Shown here: piece by piece, positions 49,316-60,309 of the stretch
Layout: each line of letters opens with the position of its first letter
Position numbering within the stretch: position 1 is the stretch's first letter
The notes under the pieces: model-generated
The model's input: only the letters and a program-made list of their open reading frames with translations
What the model was told of the DNA's origin: nothing
The model's database searches: none
Made by a program: the position numbers and the translations under genes
NCBI RefSeq assembly: GCF_000372725.1
Contig: NW_005197426.1
Coordinates: forward strand, 141,599 to 205,598
Length of the DNA stretch: 64,000 nucleotides
Direction: 5' to 3'
Source of the DNA: Emiliania huxleyi CCMP1516
Taxonomy: Eukaryota; Haptophyta; Isochrysidales; Noelaerhabdaceae

Positions 49316-52300
49316 ATGGCAGTCGAGCTGAGCTGCTTCGTCGAATTTGGCGCTCTGCCTGCCGGCGCATCCGACCCCGTGCTGGTCATGGCAGCAGTCT
49401 ACGCTCCTGCGCAGAGCAGCGGCAGCGGCCCGTCGCTGGAGGCGAGCCTGCCGCTGCGGCCGGCCGCGACGCAGGTGTGCCGCCTGGAAGGGTGCGGGCT
49501 CGGCTGGCGCGTCAGACCGCCCCTCGACCGGCGCAGCCCCTGGGGCGCGTCTGCGCAAGGCGCGAGGCTTGTCGTCGAGCCGCTTGGTGGCTCCAAACTC
49601 GAACGGCTCTACACCCTGCTTGAGCAGACCGAAACTACCTCGGGGGCGGGCCACGAGGTGCTCCTCGGCGACCTTCACTCTGGCGACGCTTGCCTCATTC
49701 CAATCCTCGTCCAACCTCCGCCGCTGGACTCGCCGGTGGCGAGAGCAGAGTTGCTGCGAATGCGCGTCGACTACGTCGACTCCGCCGACCTCATGGGCTG
49801 CTCGGAGGAGGCAGTAGCGTGCATCATGCGACCGCAGGCACGCCACTGCCCTCGTTCGCGCGCGTTCGCCCTGGCCCTCCTCCACTACGCGCACGGCTGC
49901 GCCACAGCGCCGCTCCATGCCCTCCTTGCCTCGCTCAGGAGTGCTCTGCGCTGGCCTTGCCCGGTGCTGCTGTGATGCACTGCGAGTGCCTGCGCGTGCT
50001 CGTGGGCGAGGAGATGCAGCTGGCCGCGGCGCATGCAAACGCGGGGAGCATCGGCGACGCGTGCACCGCGCTCGACCGCGCCGTATCGATGGTCGCGACA
50101 GCGCCACTGACGCAGCACTGCGAGGAGCTGTCTGCGCAGGTCACATTGGAGAGACCTACCATGCCACACCCAACCTGATATGGTGGCTACTCTTGCTAGC
50201 CACCGCCTCCCAGCCACTCTGTTGCTGTCTCTGCTGCATCGACCGCGCTCCCCCGCTGCCTCCACGTGTCTTGCACACTAACACTTGCCCTCCCGCGCCC
50301 CACCTACGCAGCTGCTCGAGGCGGTGAGCTCTGCGCGACAGCAGCTGTGCCCGGCGGCGGAGGAGCCAGGCCGGCCCGCGCTCCGCGCGCCGCAAAAGAA
50401 GGCTCTGGGGGCGGCCGCCGACCGGTCAATCGGGCTGGTCAACGGCTCTGCCGAGCGGCGTACGCCTACTTCCGTCATGGGGGGCTCCGCTTCGGAGCCT
50501 GGCCGGACGCCCTTGAAGCCTCGCACGTTGATGCTGCCTCTGGCGGCGCCGGCGCACGGCGAGCACTCGCCACAGCTGTCGCCCCCGTCACCGCCACGGC
50601 TGCTTAGTCTGACCACGCCGCCCGGCCGGATGGGTGGCGGTGCGGAGTCGCCGCCGGCGGCGCACGCGCACTGGCCGCGGCGGGCGCAACAGACTGGGGC
50701 AAAGGAGGCTGAGGCAACGGCGCCGCCCTCCGAGGCTGCGGGCCACGAGGCAAAGGCGGCGCTGGGGAACCTCGGTGCGGTCGGACGGCTCCCGCTCCGG
50801 CCGCCGCCGATGCCGTTGCGCCTCTTCGGCTCCGCTCCGTTTGCCATCGCTCGGCGCGCGCACGGCTCACCCATACGAGGCCGGCCGCGGTTGCCGCCGC
50901 CGGTGCTGCAGCCATTGCTCGCTCCGCCGGCGTCGACGGCAGGCTTCCTCCAGCCTGGTCACTCACCGCCTAAGCTGGAGCTCGCGGCTGTGCCGCCGTT
51001 GCCGCCGCCCGGGGCCCGCGAGCGTCAGGGCTCTTACGATGCGTGGTTGTGCCGGCTCCTCCGCACGCCGGCAACGCCTCTTCCGTTGCCAGACGAGATC
51101 ATCATGCACCTGCTCTCCTTCCTCGAGCCGTCGCTCCTCTTCCATGCGTCGCTCGCGCTGCCCACTCTCATCGTCGACAAGGCGGCCAGCGTGCGCGGCC
51201 ACCACGCAACCATCTCGTCTGCGCTTCGGGCTGCTCTGCCAGGCAACTACCGCCCTCGTCCCGCCGGTTGCGTCCCATGCCATGCCCATGACGCATCCGT
51301 GGCGTGCCCACAGGCAGCTGCATCCTCGTCCGGCCGGGCGTGTACCGCGAGTCCCTCTCGCTCGAGATCCCGGTGACCATCGTCGGTAGCAGCGGGCCGC
51401 AGGCTGGCGGCGGCAGCGTGGTCATCACGTCGTCGCGGAACCACACCCTGCACGCGACGGCGCCCTTTGCGCGGCTTGAGAACGTGACGCTCCGGCAGAC
51501 GGGCAGTCTGGGCCGTTCGTGCCTCCTCTGCTCGCGCGGCGTGCTCGAGGTCTCCCACTGCGACGTTTCCTCCTCCTCGGGATTGTGCGTTGAAGTGACC
51601 GACACGGCGTCGCCCCGCCTGCGTCGCTCTCGCATCCACTCGGGCGCGGCGGCGGGTTGCTGGTTCCGCGCCGCCGCCGGGGGTCTGATCGAGGGGAGCG
51701 AGATCTGGGGCAACGGGTGGTCAGGCGTACAAATCTCCGGCGGCTCCAACCCGACGCTGCTGCGCAACTACATCCACGACAACAAGTCGGCCGGGCTCAT
51801 CTCGTTCAACCACGGACGCGGGGTGGTGCGCCACAACGACATCACCTCCAACGGCAAGGGGGGCGTCCAGGTGCGCTCGCGGGCGTGCCCCGAGCTGCGC
51901 GGCAACCGCATCTTTTCAGAGCGCTCGTTTGGCGTATGGGTCTACGAGCAGGGGCTCGGCCACTTTGAGGACAATGACATAATCAACAACGCCTGGTCAG
52001 GGCTGCAGGTCGAGGAGGGGTCCGAGCCACGCGTGGTTGGCAACCGGCTGCGCGGCAACCGCTCGGCCGGCATCGTCGTCTACAACCGCGGCGCGGGCGT
52101 CTTTGAGGGCAACGATATCTCCGCCAACGGCCGCTGCGGTGTGCAGATCAAGTCGGGCTCGGCGCCCCTCTTTCGACGCAACCGCATCCACTCGGAGAAG
52201 CAGGCCGGCGTGTTGACCGCGGAGGACGGCACAGGCGTGCTCGAGGAGAACGACATCTTTGGCAATGGCTGGTCTGGTGTGCAGACCGAGGGCCCCTCCA

Positions 52301-52626
52301 ACCCGCACTTGCGGCGCAACCGGATCCACCACAACGGCGGCGCCGGCTTCATCGCCTACCAGAGCGGCGCGGGGCTGCTGGAGGGCAACAACATCTACGC
52401 AAACAAAAAGTACGGCGTGCAGAGCAAGACGGGTGGCGCACCGACCGTGCGCGAAAACACGATCCACGATGACGCGTACGGCATCTACCTCACGGAGAGC
52501 GGCAGCGGCGTCTACGAGGCGAACCGCCTCTCTGGCGCCTGCGGCGGGGCAGGCAACATCTACGTGGCTCCAGATTGCTCGCCCCACGTCGCCAACAATG
52601 TGGGGCTGAGGGTGCCGCACGACTAG
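49316..52626 (+). CDS. F-box protein with parallel beta-helix (FBXO10/FBXO11-like) and vWA-associated N-terminal region
   Basis: Model join(49316..49837, 49939..50139, 50312..51242, 51314..52626), 988 aa; phases close; donors GC, GT, GC. Residues 1-~260 resemble the beta/helical part that follows vWA domains in some RING/vWA proteins (HEVLLGDLHSGDACLIPILV; VDYVDSADLM). A proline-rich linker leads to an F-box (LPLPDEIIMHLLSFLEPSLLF, ~515-560), which should bind Skp1. The rest is a right-handed beta-helix of ~23-residue turns with repeated NDI.SNG..GVQV and N.I..N..AG motifs, as in CASH/NosD-type domains of FBXO11. FBXO10/11 are substrate receptors of SCF ubiquitin ligases; that role is inferred. 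Confidence 0.85.
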
Positions 52627-53000
52627 AACGAGCATTGCCGTCCAAGCTCTGCTGGCGCTGGGTGTTGTGGGGATCTGACGGCGCGGTTTGTGTGGCGCAG
52701 TTGTGGATTCTCCGTGGTGCGTGGAGAGAACGGGACCGGGGGGCCGTCTCAGTCTCGAGAGATACCTTCGCGACCTCATAAACTGCGCAGGATGAAGAGG
52801 GTGTACGCTCTCGGGTTTCACGTGTGTGCGCGGACCCCGCCGCGGGCACACCCCCTCGAAGACAACGACCCCGAGTGTTCACATATAAAACATCGTTCAC
52901 AGCACTTCCATCACGCTCGCGTGCGTTGGGTGGTGTCGGTGTCGCAAGGGGGAACCAATCTCTAGCACAGCTCGCTGGCTCGCTGGCTCGCAATGCGCAG
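52627..53000. promoter_or_regulatory. Intergenic between two same-strand F-box genes
   Basis: 374 bp; a TATA-like ATATAAAA near 52881-52888 lies about 115 bp upstream of the next ATG. Nothing else seen. Confidence 0.35.
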
Positions 53001-55793
53001 ATGAGGCCACAAGCTACGTCCGCCGGGCTCGTCCTGAGCGACCGGATCCGTGAGAAGCAGGCTATAGCACGGCGGGAACGGTGCCGGCGAGAGTGGGCGT
53101 TTGGTGGTGAGTTGACGCCAGACATGCGGCGGCCGGCGGGACGCGGAGGGAAGCACATTGCCAAGCCCTCGACTCCCAGGGGAAAGCGCGCGTCAGCACT
53201 CCCTCTCTCTGGCTCGCTGCAGTGCGAGCGGAACCCTCTCTGCATGCGCGGCTTCAAGCACGGTGGCCGTGGCGGCCACTGCTCACTGCGCAAGGTGGAG
53301 ACGACGGCAGTGACGCCGTCGTCGGCAGAGGAGCCGTCAGGAGTACCGGTCGCGGTGGCCTCCACCACCGCGACACCCGCTGTCATCGCCGATTCCTCCT
53401 CCGCCGCCTCCTCCTCTTCCACCGCCGCCACCGCCTCCTCGTCCTCTGCCGCCGCCGCCTCCTCTTCCGCCGATGCACTATCCTGGCCGTCTGGCCTGTC
53501 GTGTGACGCGTGTCGCGGCCGTCACGTCAGGCACATCTGCGGCAGGCAGATTGGTGGCCCCCTGGACCCATTGCACGGTGGTCTCCTCGCCCCTGCCTCC
53601 GACTCCGCCGCCGCCTCCTCTTCCGCCGCCGCCTCCTCCTCCTCCTCCGGCTCGCTGTACAAGGTGGAGCGCGTGCTGGCGGAGCGTAAGGGCCGCTTCC
53701 TGGTCCGCTGGGAGGGCTACTCGGCCGCGAGCGACTCGTGGGAGCCGGCCGAGAGCTTCCTCCACCCTCTGCCGATCGAGCTCTTCCGGGAGGTGAGACT
53801 TCCTAGACACGTCCGAGACGTCTCGCAGACATTGCCTCGCCGGACTGCGGGGTGTCATGGGGTAGGCTCGCCGGCGTGCGGTGGCGGCTGGTGGTGCACG
53901 CCGTGGACAGGAATGCCCACCCCCCTGCTTGCTCACGAGGCGGAAGGGGCGTGGACAGGAATGCCCACTTTAGGCGGAGGAGGGGGAGGGGTCCGAGAGC
54001 GTCGCTCGGCGGCTCGAGAGGTCCAACTCGCACGTGCGCGTCCGCTTTGCCGGCAAGGCGGGCGAGGCGGCGGCGGCGGCGGCGGCGGCGGTCCCGTCGC
54101 CCACTCCGTCGGACGTGCTGGTCGATTTTCCGCTCTGGGAGTGTCGCGGCGGAGGCGGCGGAGCGGTGCAGTCGCCGCCGCCGCCGCCGCCGCAGGCGGC
54201 TTCAGCTGTGCTCGGTAACAGTTTGCTGCTCGAGACGGTCGCCACGGTTGCCCACCTCGCGTCCTATCTCTCGGCGCGAGACTTGTGCTACCTCGCAAAG
54301 ACGTGCCGCGCCGTCTCGGCGAGCCTGCCCTGGTCCGAAGTTGCCGCTCACGCCGCCGCCGCGTCTGGTCTCGGAGGCGCTAGCGGCGTTGGCTGCGCGC
54401 GCAGCATGGCCGCGTGGTACGCCAAGCACTCGCTCGCCATCGATCGCGGCACCGCCTTTGGCTCTCGCCTCTCCGGCGCCGGCCGCACTTGCGCTGAGCT
54501 GCACCTCGGCGGTCCACAACATGGGTTGAGGGCGGCGGCGGCCGAGGCGGCGGAGGAGCAGGATGAGCTCTCGCTGCGGCCGAGCTTGTACCGCGTCGCC
54601 ACCGCGGTGACGTCGGTCGGCTTCTCGTCGCGCCTCGCGCGCTCCATCTCGTGGAGTGTCCGGTTGGTCCGGCTGCCGCAGCTCGACGGCGTCGGCCTCT
54701 GGCTCGGTGCATGCTTGCACGACCGCGCGCGGCGAAGGAGTCCCACCCCGTAGCCCACCACCGATGCGCTCGTCGTAGGCATCATGTACGACAAGCGCGG
54801 CTCCGCCCCCGCCGAGGAGGCGCCTTTGCCCGCTGCGGGCGGCGGCGGGCCACTGCACAAGCAGGTGGGAGGCGGCCGGTCTCGGCCAGTCTCGGCTAAT
54901 CTCGGCCAATCTCGGCGAATCTCAGCTTTGCAAGCAGGAGGAGCATCTCCTCACCCGCGAGACGCTGTCGACGGCCGCTCTCGCCGCGGCGCGGCTCTGC
55001 GCAGCGTCCCTGTTCTCCTTGAGTGACAGCCTCCGTCGTCAGGCGCTCTCGCCGTACCGCTACTCTGGGCCGGTGGACCGGTTCAACGTGTCGGAGCGGT
55101 GGGCCGACTCCAACTGGGCGCTGCTCGCGCTTGGCTCGAACGGCTACGTGCAGGTCTCGGGGACGACGCCGCGCTCCTTCTCGCGCCGCCTCGCGGTCGG
55201 GGACGTGGTTCGTGTGACGGTCGACTTCCAGGATCCCTCCTCCCCCTCCCTCCTCCCNNNNNNNNNNNNNNNNNNNNNNNNNNNNNNNNNNNNNNNNNNN
55301 NNNNNNNNNNNNNNNNNNNNNNNNNNNNNNNNNNNNNNNNNNNNNNNNNNNNNNNNNNNNNNNNNNNNNNNNNNNNNNNNNNNNNNNNNNNNNNNNNNNN
55401 NNNNNNNNNNNNCTCCCCCCCCCCCCCCACCCCCTCACCCCACCCCTCCTCCCCACCCCTCCTCCCCACCCCTCTTCCCCACCCCTCCTCCCCCCCCCTC
55501 CTCCCCACCCCTCTGCGAGCCAGCCTCTCTCTGGTACTCTTGAGCACCCTCGGGTAATCTCGGGCCATCTCGACTCCCAGGCGAACCAGCTGCTCTTCGG
55601 TCTCAACGGGGGGCAACCGCGCGTAGCCGCAAAGCGGTTGCTGCCTCGAGGTGTGGTCCCTCCGCTGCGGGTGCACGCGGCGGTCACGCTCACCGACATC
55701 ACCAAGCCTCTCGATGAGGACGAGTCGGAGCACGCCGCCGTCGAGCTCTTCGGTTTCGAGCGCGACGCCGCGGCGGGCACCTTCTGCTACTAG
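53001..55793 (+). CDS. Chromodomain + F-box-like + SPRY protein
   Basis: Model join(53001..53792, 54019..54706, 54779..54864, 54926..55231, 55581..55793), 694 aa. The N-terminus has short Cys/His clusters (CERNPLCMRGFKHGGRGGHC; CDACRGRHVRHICGR) and Ser tracts. A chromodomain at ~215-260 reads YKVERVLAERKGRFLVRWEGY and SDSWEPAESF, with the aromatic residues used to hold methyl-lysine. After an Ala/Gly linker comes an F-box-like helix set (VAHLASYLSARDLCYLAKTC). A SPRY domain split over four exons follows: LDGVGLWLG, WALLALGSNGYVQVSG, VGDVVRVTVDF, then LLFGLNGG. The fourth intron would need a GA donor (CAG|GATCCC) and contains the N gap, so that join is tentative. Methyl-lysine reading coupled to ubiquitin ligase recruitment is inferred. 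Confidence 0.75.
55258..55412. other. Assembly gap (155 N)
   Basis: Unsequenced bases within C-rich repeats inside the last intron of the chromodomain gene. Confidence 0.99.
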
Positions 55794-56489
55794 GGCGTTT
55801 TGGGTGCGCGGCGGCGGCGGCGGCGGGGGGTAGGCAGCAGTGACGGAGGGTCAGGGGCGGGGGATGCGCGAGGCATGGTGCCCACGTTCGATCGGCATGG
55901 GATGTTGATGGGGGATGGCCGTGGAGGTGCTAGGTGCCGCGAGATGTGGGGGAAAGGTGGGTGGGTGGGTGGGTGAAACGGGACCAGTGCAATCTAGTGC
56001 ACGCCGGACGGGCAGAGCGACCGTGACCCCCCTGCGCTGCCCACCAGTGCGCATACCATGTGGCGCATGCGCAGCCAGCGCGTCTGGGAGAGAATCCACA
56101 GAGAGATCCAAACAGGTGGGACCTCGCGCGCGCCTACCTGGGGCTGGGGGCATGTACAGAGTCTAAACTCGGAACCACCCCGCAGCGCGCGTTCGGACAC
56201 ACTGTGACAGGCAGATCAGCCGAGACTTCTTTTTGGCGTTGCTTGGTTAAGAAGCCCAAAAAAAACATAGAACACACACCATGCAAGACCCAACCTAGAT
56301 TCCGCAAAGTATGGCGCTCGAAAATAGTCACAGAAAACACGCCGACTGACTGTCGCCGGTGTGATATCGGGTCCGCGCCGCCATTTCCGACCGGTTCAGA
56401 GTCGCTCGAGCTCGTGGCCTGATGAATGACGGCTTGGTGCCACGATGCAGTATGGTGCGCCGCGCTGCCGGCGCAGGGCCAGTGGACTT
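55794..56489. other. Intergenic, no gene seen
   Basis: Contains (GGTG)n near 55961-55977. Short frames here show no coding character. It is the 3' flank of two convergent genes. Confidence 0.45.
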
Positions 56490-57644
56490 TTAGCCAAGCC
56501 CAGGCGGACAGTCAGACAGGATCCTCACCTTCGGGCCGCTGGCTGCCTTGATGGCCTTGATGGCCTTGATTCCCTCTGCCGACTTTTGGAGCTCGCAGGC
56601 GTAGAGGTCGAGGTGGCCACCATCCTCCACACCCGCGCCGAGCGCCTTGAGAACAGCCCGGACGGGGATGGGGTCAGGGCAATGCGCAAGGCTGAGGGCA
56701 GTGTCTTATGAGGGCTGTCAGGGCCAGTGCTAGTGTGAGGGCCCTCAGGCCAGGGCAGGGGGGAGGGCCAGAGCAAGGGCGAGGGTCGCCTTCAGCACAG
56801 ATGAGACGGGTCCCTGCGATGCCAGAGCCGTCGGATCTGTCAGAACGACATCCTCGGTGAGCTGCCACGCGAGGCTGTAGCCGTCGAGCACTTTCCCACT
56901 AGGGATGAAGCCGACGCTGCTGAAGGGCCCGTGCTTGTCCACAGCGTCCTCAATCTTCTCGACCAAGTCGACCGAGCCCGTGAAATCAAACTGGTAGGGC
57001 ACACCGATGACGTTGGGGCCGATCCGCGCGAGCAGCTCCATCGCGTTCGCCGTCTGCGACGAGTAGACAAGCAGCTTCTTGCCCTCCTCCGAGGCAGGGC
57101 CGAGCGAAGAGCCGCCCCCCGTGTCCGCCTTGCAGCACGGTACGCCGCTGCATGAGGAGCCGCACGCAGGGCAGTAGCAGCAGTAGTAGCCCTTGACGCC
57201 ACCCACGTCGAGGTTGAGCGACGGCAGCATGCCCTCGACGGATGGCAGGGAGAGCCAGTCGTCTGGCATCTTGAGCGTCCCGTCGGGCAGCTGCAACAGG
57301 CCATCTTCCCACATGATGTCGCCATTGGGCAGCTCGAAGCTGCCGTCAGGCAGCCGAATAGTCCCTTCTGGCCACACCCACGTGCCATCGGGCATCCGAA
57401 TCGCACCGTTGGGCAGCGTCATAGTGCCGTCGGGCCCCTGGATGCTCCCGTCAGGGAATTGGATGCTTCCGTCAGGCAGCGCGATGGTCCCATCCGCCAT
57501 CGTCACGCTACCTTCGGGGCCCTCCACAGTACCGTCTGGCAGCGTCACAGTGCCGTTCGTCGTCCTCGAATACAAGGATGCGCTCGGTGCGCCGCCCCCC
57601 TTCAACATCATCGTCCTCCTTGGGCGCGGCCTCGCCTTTGTCAT
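56490..57644 (-). CDS. PDG-repeat protein with DUF4347-like C-terminal domain
   Basis: Model complement(join(56490..56645, 56823..57644)), 325 aa, GC-AG intron. The N-terminal ~130 residues are about eleven degenerate repeats of roughly 10-11 aa with a core (L/M)PDG(T/S)I, for example LPDGSIQFPDGS, suggesting a beta-rich array. A Cys cluster follows (YYCCYCPACGSSCSGVPCC). The last ~130 residues resemble DUF4347: KKLLVYSSQTANAMELL, VDLVEKIEDAVDKHGPF, SSVGFIPSG and HLDLYACELQKSAEGI, then VRILSD. DUF4347 occurs near the N-terminus of large bacterial secreted adhesins and has no known activity. The first ~30 residues lie antisense to a channel-like exon, so the real start may differ. Confidence 0.6.
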
Positions 57645-58233
57645 CAATCTCGTGCCGCTGCCGCCCGAGAAGTGGGGCCACCGCCTCCGGCGCAGCTACG
57701 AGAAGGTGCAGCAGCGCGTCGTCAAGAACTTGAGCACTCGCGTGCACAAGCGCGCGACGGCGCTCAACGGGTACTCGGTCAAGATGGGCCGCGTCGCCAC
57801 CATGCGCATGCAGGTTCAGCTCTTCCCGCTCGTCAGGCGCCTCGCCGAGGTGACTTTGCACCCGGGGGGCTACACCACGCGCCCCCAGGCCTAAAACTGC
57901 AACGCCGCCAACTCAACTCTGCCCCCAGCCAAAGGCCCACCCACATTGTTACAACCCCCCCCCCCCCCCCCGTAGCGACGCTTGGCCATGCACAATCCCG
58001 CCTCGAGCCCTCACGAGCTCAATATCGAGCAGCTACAGAGCGATGTGCACAAATTTCTCCAGCAGCTCGGCGGGCGAGGCCCGAACGGCGGCAGTGGCGC
58101 GGTCGACGTGCCAGGCTGCGCTCGCGAGGAGGAGCGAGATCCGGCCTGGTCAGGCAAGGCGATCGGCAATGTCGTAGTGGGCGTGACGCGGCTGAAGAAC
58201 GATGTGGTGCAGCGACGGAGGGCCCGCATTTGA
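57553..58233 (+). CDS. C-terminal fragment of a TRP-like cation channel
   Basis: join(57553..57888, 57976..58233), GC-AG intron in frame. It reads VVLEYKDALGAPPPFNIIVL, then WGHRLRRSYEKVQQRVVKNL and a helical tail (HELNIEQLQSDVHKFLQQL; LKNDVVQRRRAR). The short run after a pore helix with PPPFN(I/L) is typical of the post-S6 region of TRP-type channels. No S1-S6 helices are present upstream: the frame instead continues into the antisense of the PDG repeat. It is thus a 5'-truncated gene or a rearrangement product, probably not functional as a channel. Confidence 0.42.
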
Positions 58234-58777
58234 GTCGAACTCGAAGTACTAGGTAGAGAGCATCGCAGGGAAAGAGCAGATCTCCTGCGCGCACATGTAC
58301 ATGTTGTACATGATAGAGAGAGAGCCCCGTAGGCTGATGACTACTCTGTACTGACGTAGAGCCGTACGTTACGCGGCTCTACACGTAAATGCCGGCCTGC
58401 GAGTCGCCTCTCACACGCGGGGCGCAGGGGGCACCTCCCCCCCCCGAGCTAGAGTTTAACTTTAAGAGTATACAGAGTTAGAGCGAGCGCCCTGCTGCTG
58501 GCGTGCTGCGCGTGCACTGGCGACTGGGGCCTTGCTTCTCTTTGCACAAAAGTCAAAATCGCCGTTGCACTCTCTACGGCTCTATTCAAAGAGAGAGAGA
58601 GCGCGCAATGCAGAACAAACATGCCAACGGGTAATCTACACCACACGTGCGCCTCCCCCAGAGTGGTCGTGCCATTCACGCACTCCCACACGTGACCGCT
58701 CCACGACCCCATGTTCGCCCATCCACCCCCAGACGCCCAGACACACTTCCACACTCCCGACTGCCAGAGCAGGCTCG
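58234..58777. other. Intergenic, with small inverted repeats
   Basis: Between convergent genes. TGTACATGTTGTACA near 58298-58312 is nearly palindromic, and one hairpin is listed separately. No gene seen. Confidence 0.5.
58356..58382. repeat. Hairpin GTAGAGCCG/CGGCTCTAC
   Basis: 9-bp perfect stem with a 9-nt loop (TACGTTACG). It shares the GTAGAGC core with the palindromic tract at 48985-49140. Confidence 0.75.
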
Positions 58778-59979
58778 TCAACTGTCGCAGTTCATCCCCG
58801 CGTGCCGAATCCGTCTCTTCTCCTCTTGCACCTGCGCACAAGCATTTGCCCCGGACGCGTCAGCACGCGCCGGGGGCGGATCTGTGGCGGCACGGGCGGA
58901 CGCGGCGGCGGGCGGGTGGCAGCACGGTGCAGACTCGCCGCCGCTGCCACTGTCGCCACCGGCACAGTTTCGGCGCGAGCGCAGGAGCAAGCGGCGAGTG
59001 CCCGCGAGGGAGGCGCCTCGGAAGTGTCTCGGAAGAGGCTCGGAGGTGTGTGACGGAGGTGTGTGTCGGAGGTGTGTCGGGAAGGCCGCCGCTCGGAAGT
59101 GTCTCGGAAGAGGCTCCCGCACCCAGTCGCCGCCCGAGTTTTGCTGGCCCATCTTGCGCTTGCGCGCCTGCGGGTAGCGGAGGGGGCCGGTGCGGCGGCA
59201 GCGAGTGAGCACCAGGAGAGGGGAGGCCGGCGGGCGGGCGGGAGGGCGGCGGGCGGCGGGCGGCGGGCGGCGGCGGTGGCGGCGGCGGGCGATGGGGCGG
59301 AGGTCTTGGCGTTGGCGGCGCTGGTGGCGGCGGAGGCGGCGGAGGCGGCGGAGGCGGCGCACCTCCTTCTTCCGAAAGTCCTCGCCCGTCTTGCTGAAGC
59401 GGTTCTGCTTGGGGTACTTTTCGTCAATCAGCTTGCGGTCGAGGAGTGTCCGCTCCTCCTGCGTGGAGGGACGGGCGGGCACACTGCGCAGTTTCGGTCG
59501 ATCAATGGGGGCTGGGACGGGGCAGCTGAGGCGGGCACGACCGCCCGCACGCCACAGAGTGGTACGCAAGGTGGCAAGCCCCGGGCCAGAATCGCGGTGA
59601 AGGCGCGGTGGCTGCGACGCGGAGGACTTGCCGCAACGAGAGGGACGCGGGCGACCACGCGTCCTCTGCATGCCTGCGCGAGTGCAGCCGCACGTGCCTC
59701 CTCCGCCTCGGCATCGGCTGCTGCCGCCGCCTCCTTGGCGGCGCGCCGCTCCTTGGCCTCCTCGTCGAGCCGCTTCGACGTCGCCGTGTCGCTCAGCGCC
59801 GTGTTCGACCCGGTGTAGCCGGCGCGCTTCACCGCCTCAAAGTCGAGCGCGCTGCTCCCAGCTCCGCCCGAGCCCGCAGCCGCGGCTGCGTCCACGCCGG
59901 CCTCAATCTCCTCCTCGCCCTCCTCCTCGTCATCGTCGTCATCGTCGTCATTGCCCTGGAGATACAGAAGGGAGTCCAT
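58778..59979 (-). CDS. Small conserved acidic/basic nuclear-type protein, family not identified
   Basis: Model complement(join(58778..58831, 59123..59167, 59363..59458, 59674..59979)), 166 aa; phases all zero; donors GC, GT, GT. It starts MDSLLYLQGN, then a run of Asp and Glu, an Ala-rich segment with DFEAVKRAGYTGSNTALSD and a charged helix (KRLDEEAKERRAAKEA). Exons two to four read LLDRKLIDEKYPKQNRFSKTGEDFRKKE, RKRKMGQQNSGGDW and VQEEKRRIRHAGMNCDS. The C-terminal motif looks strongly conserved, but I cannot name the family; a nuclear RNA-processing role is only a guess from composition. Intron 3 holds two copies of a 25-bp CTCGGAAGTGTCTCGG block. Confidence 0.65.
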
Positions 59980-60309
59980 GCTTGGCGGGGCGAGGCGGGC
60001 TCGCTCGGTGATTTGAGAAATAAACGCATGGGCGCCCTCTGCGCCGGGGAGGCGTTGTTGGAGGCTAGGACGCAAGCTTCCGTCGCCTTTTTCAAACTCG
60101 GGGCCCACTCCGCTACGCTCCGACCCGAATTTGGAGGGCCTTAAAGTTTAAGGTGTTGCTGCGCAAAAGGGGAAGACGCTCCACGCACAAACAAAGTACA
60201 TATATCAGTTCTTACGAACGTACTTCCTCTTAGGCGGACCCTCCCGATGCCAGGACGCATCTAGTGCCAGTGTACGCTTTATTTAGGAGAGCTTGGTTAG
60301 CTTGTTCGT
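59980..60309. other. Intergenic, no gene seen
   Basis: 330 bp. AT-richer with TACATATATCAG near 60198; no motif assigned. Confidence 0.45.

Noticed and set aside
56060..56422. 120-codon plus frame MAHAQPARLGENPQ
   Set aside because: No family, no context and unremarkable composition; could not be supported as a gene.
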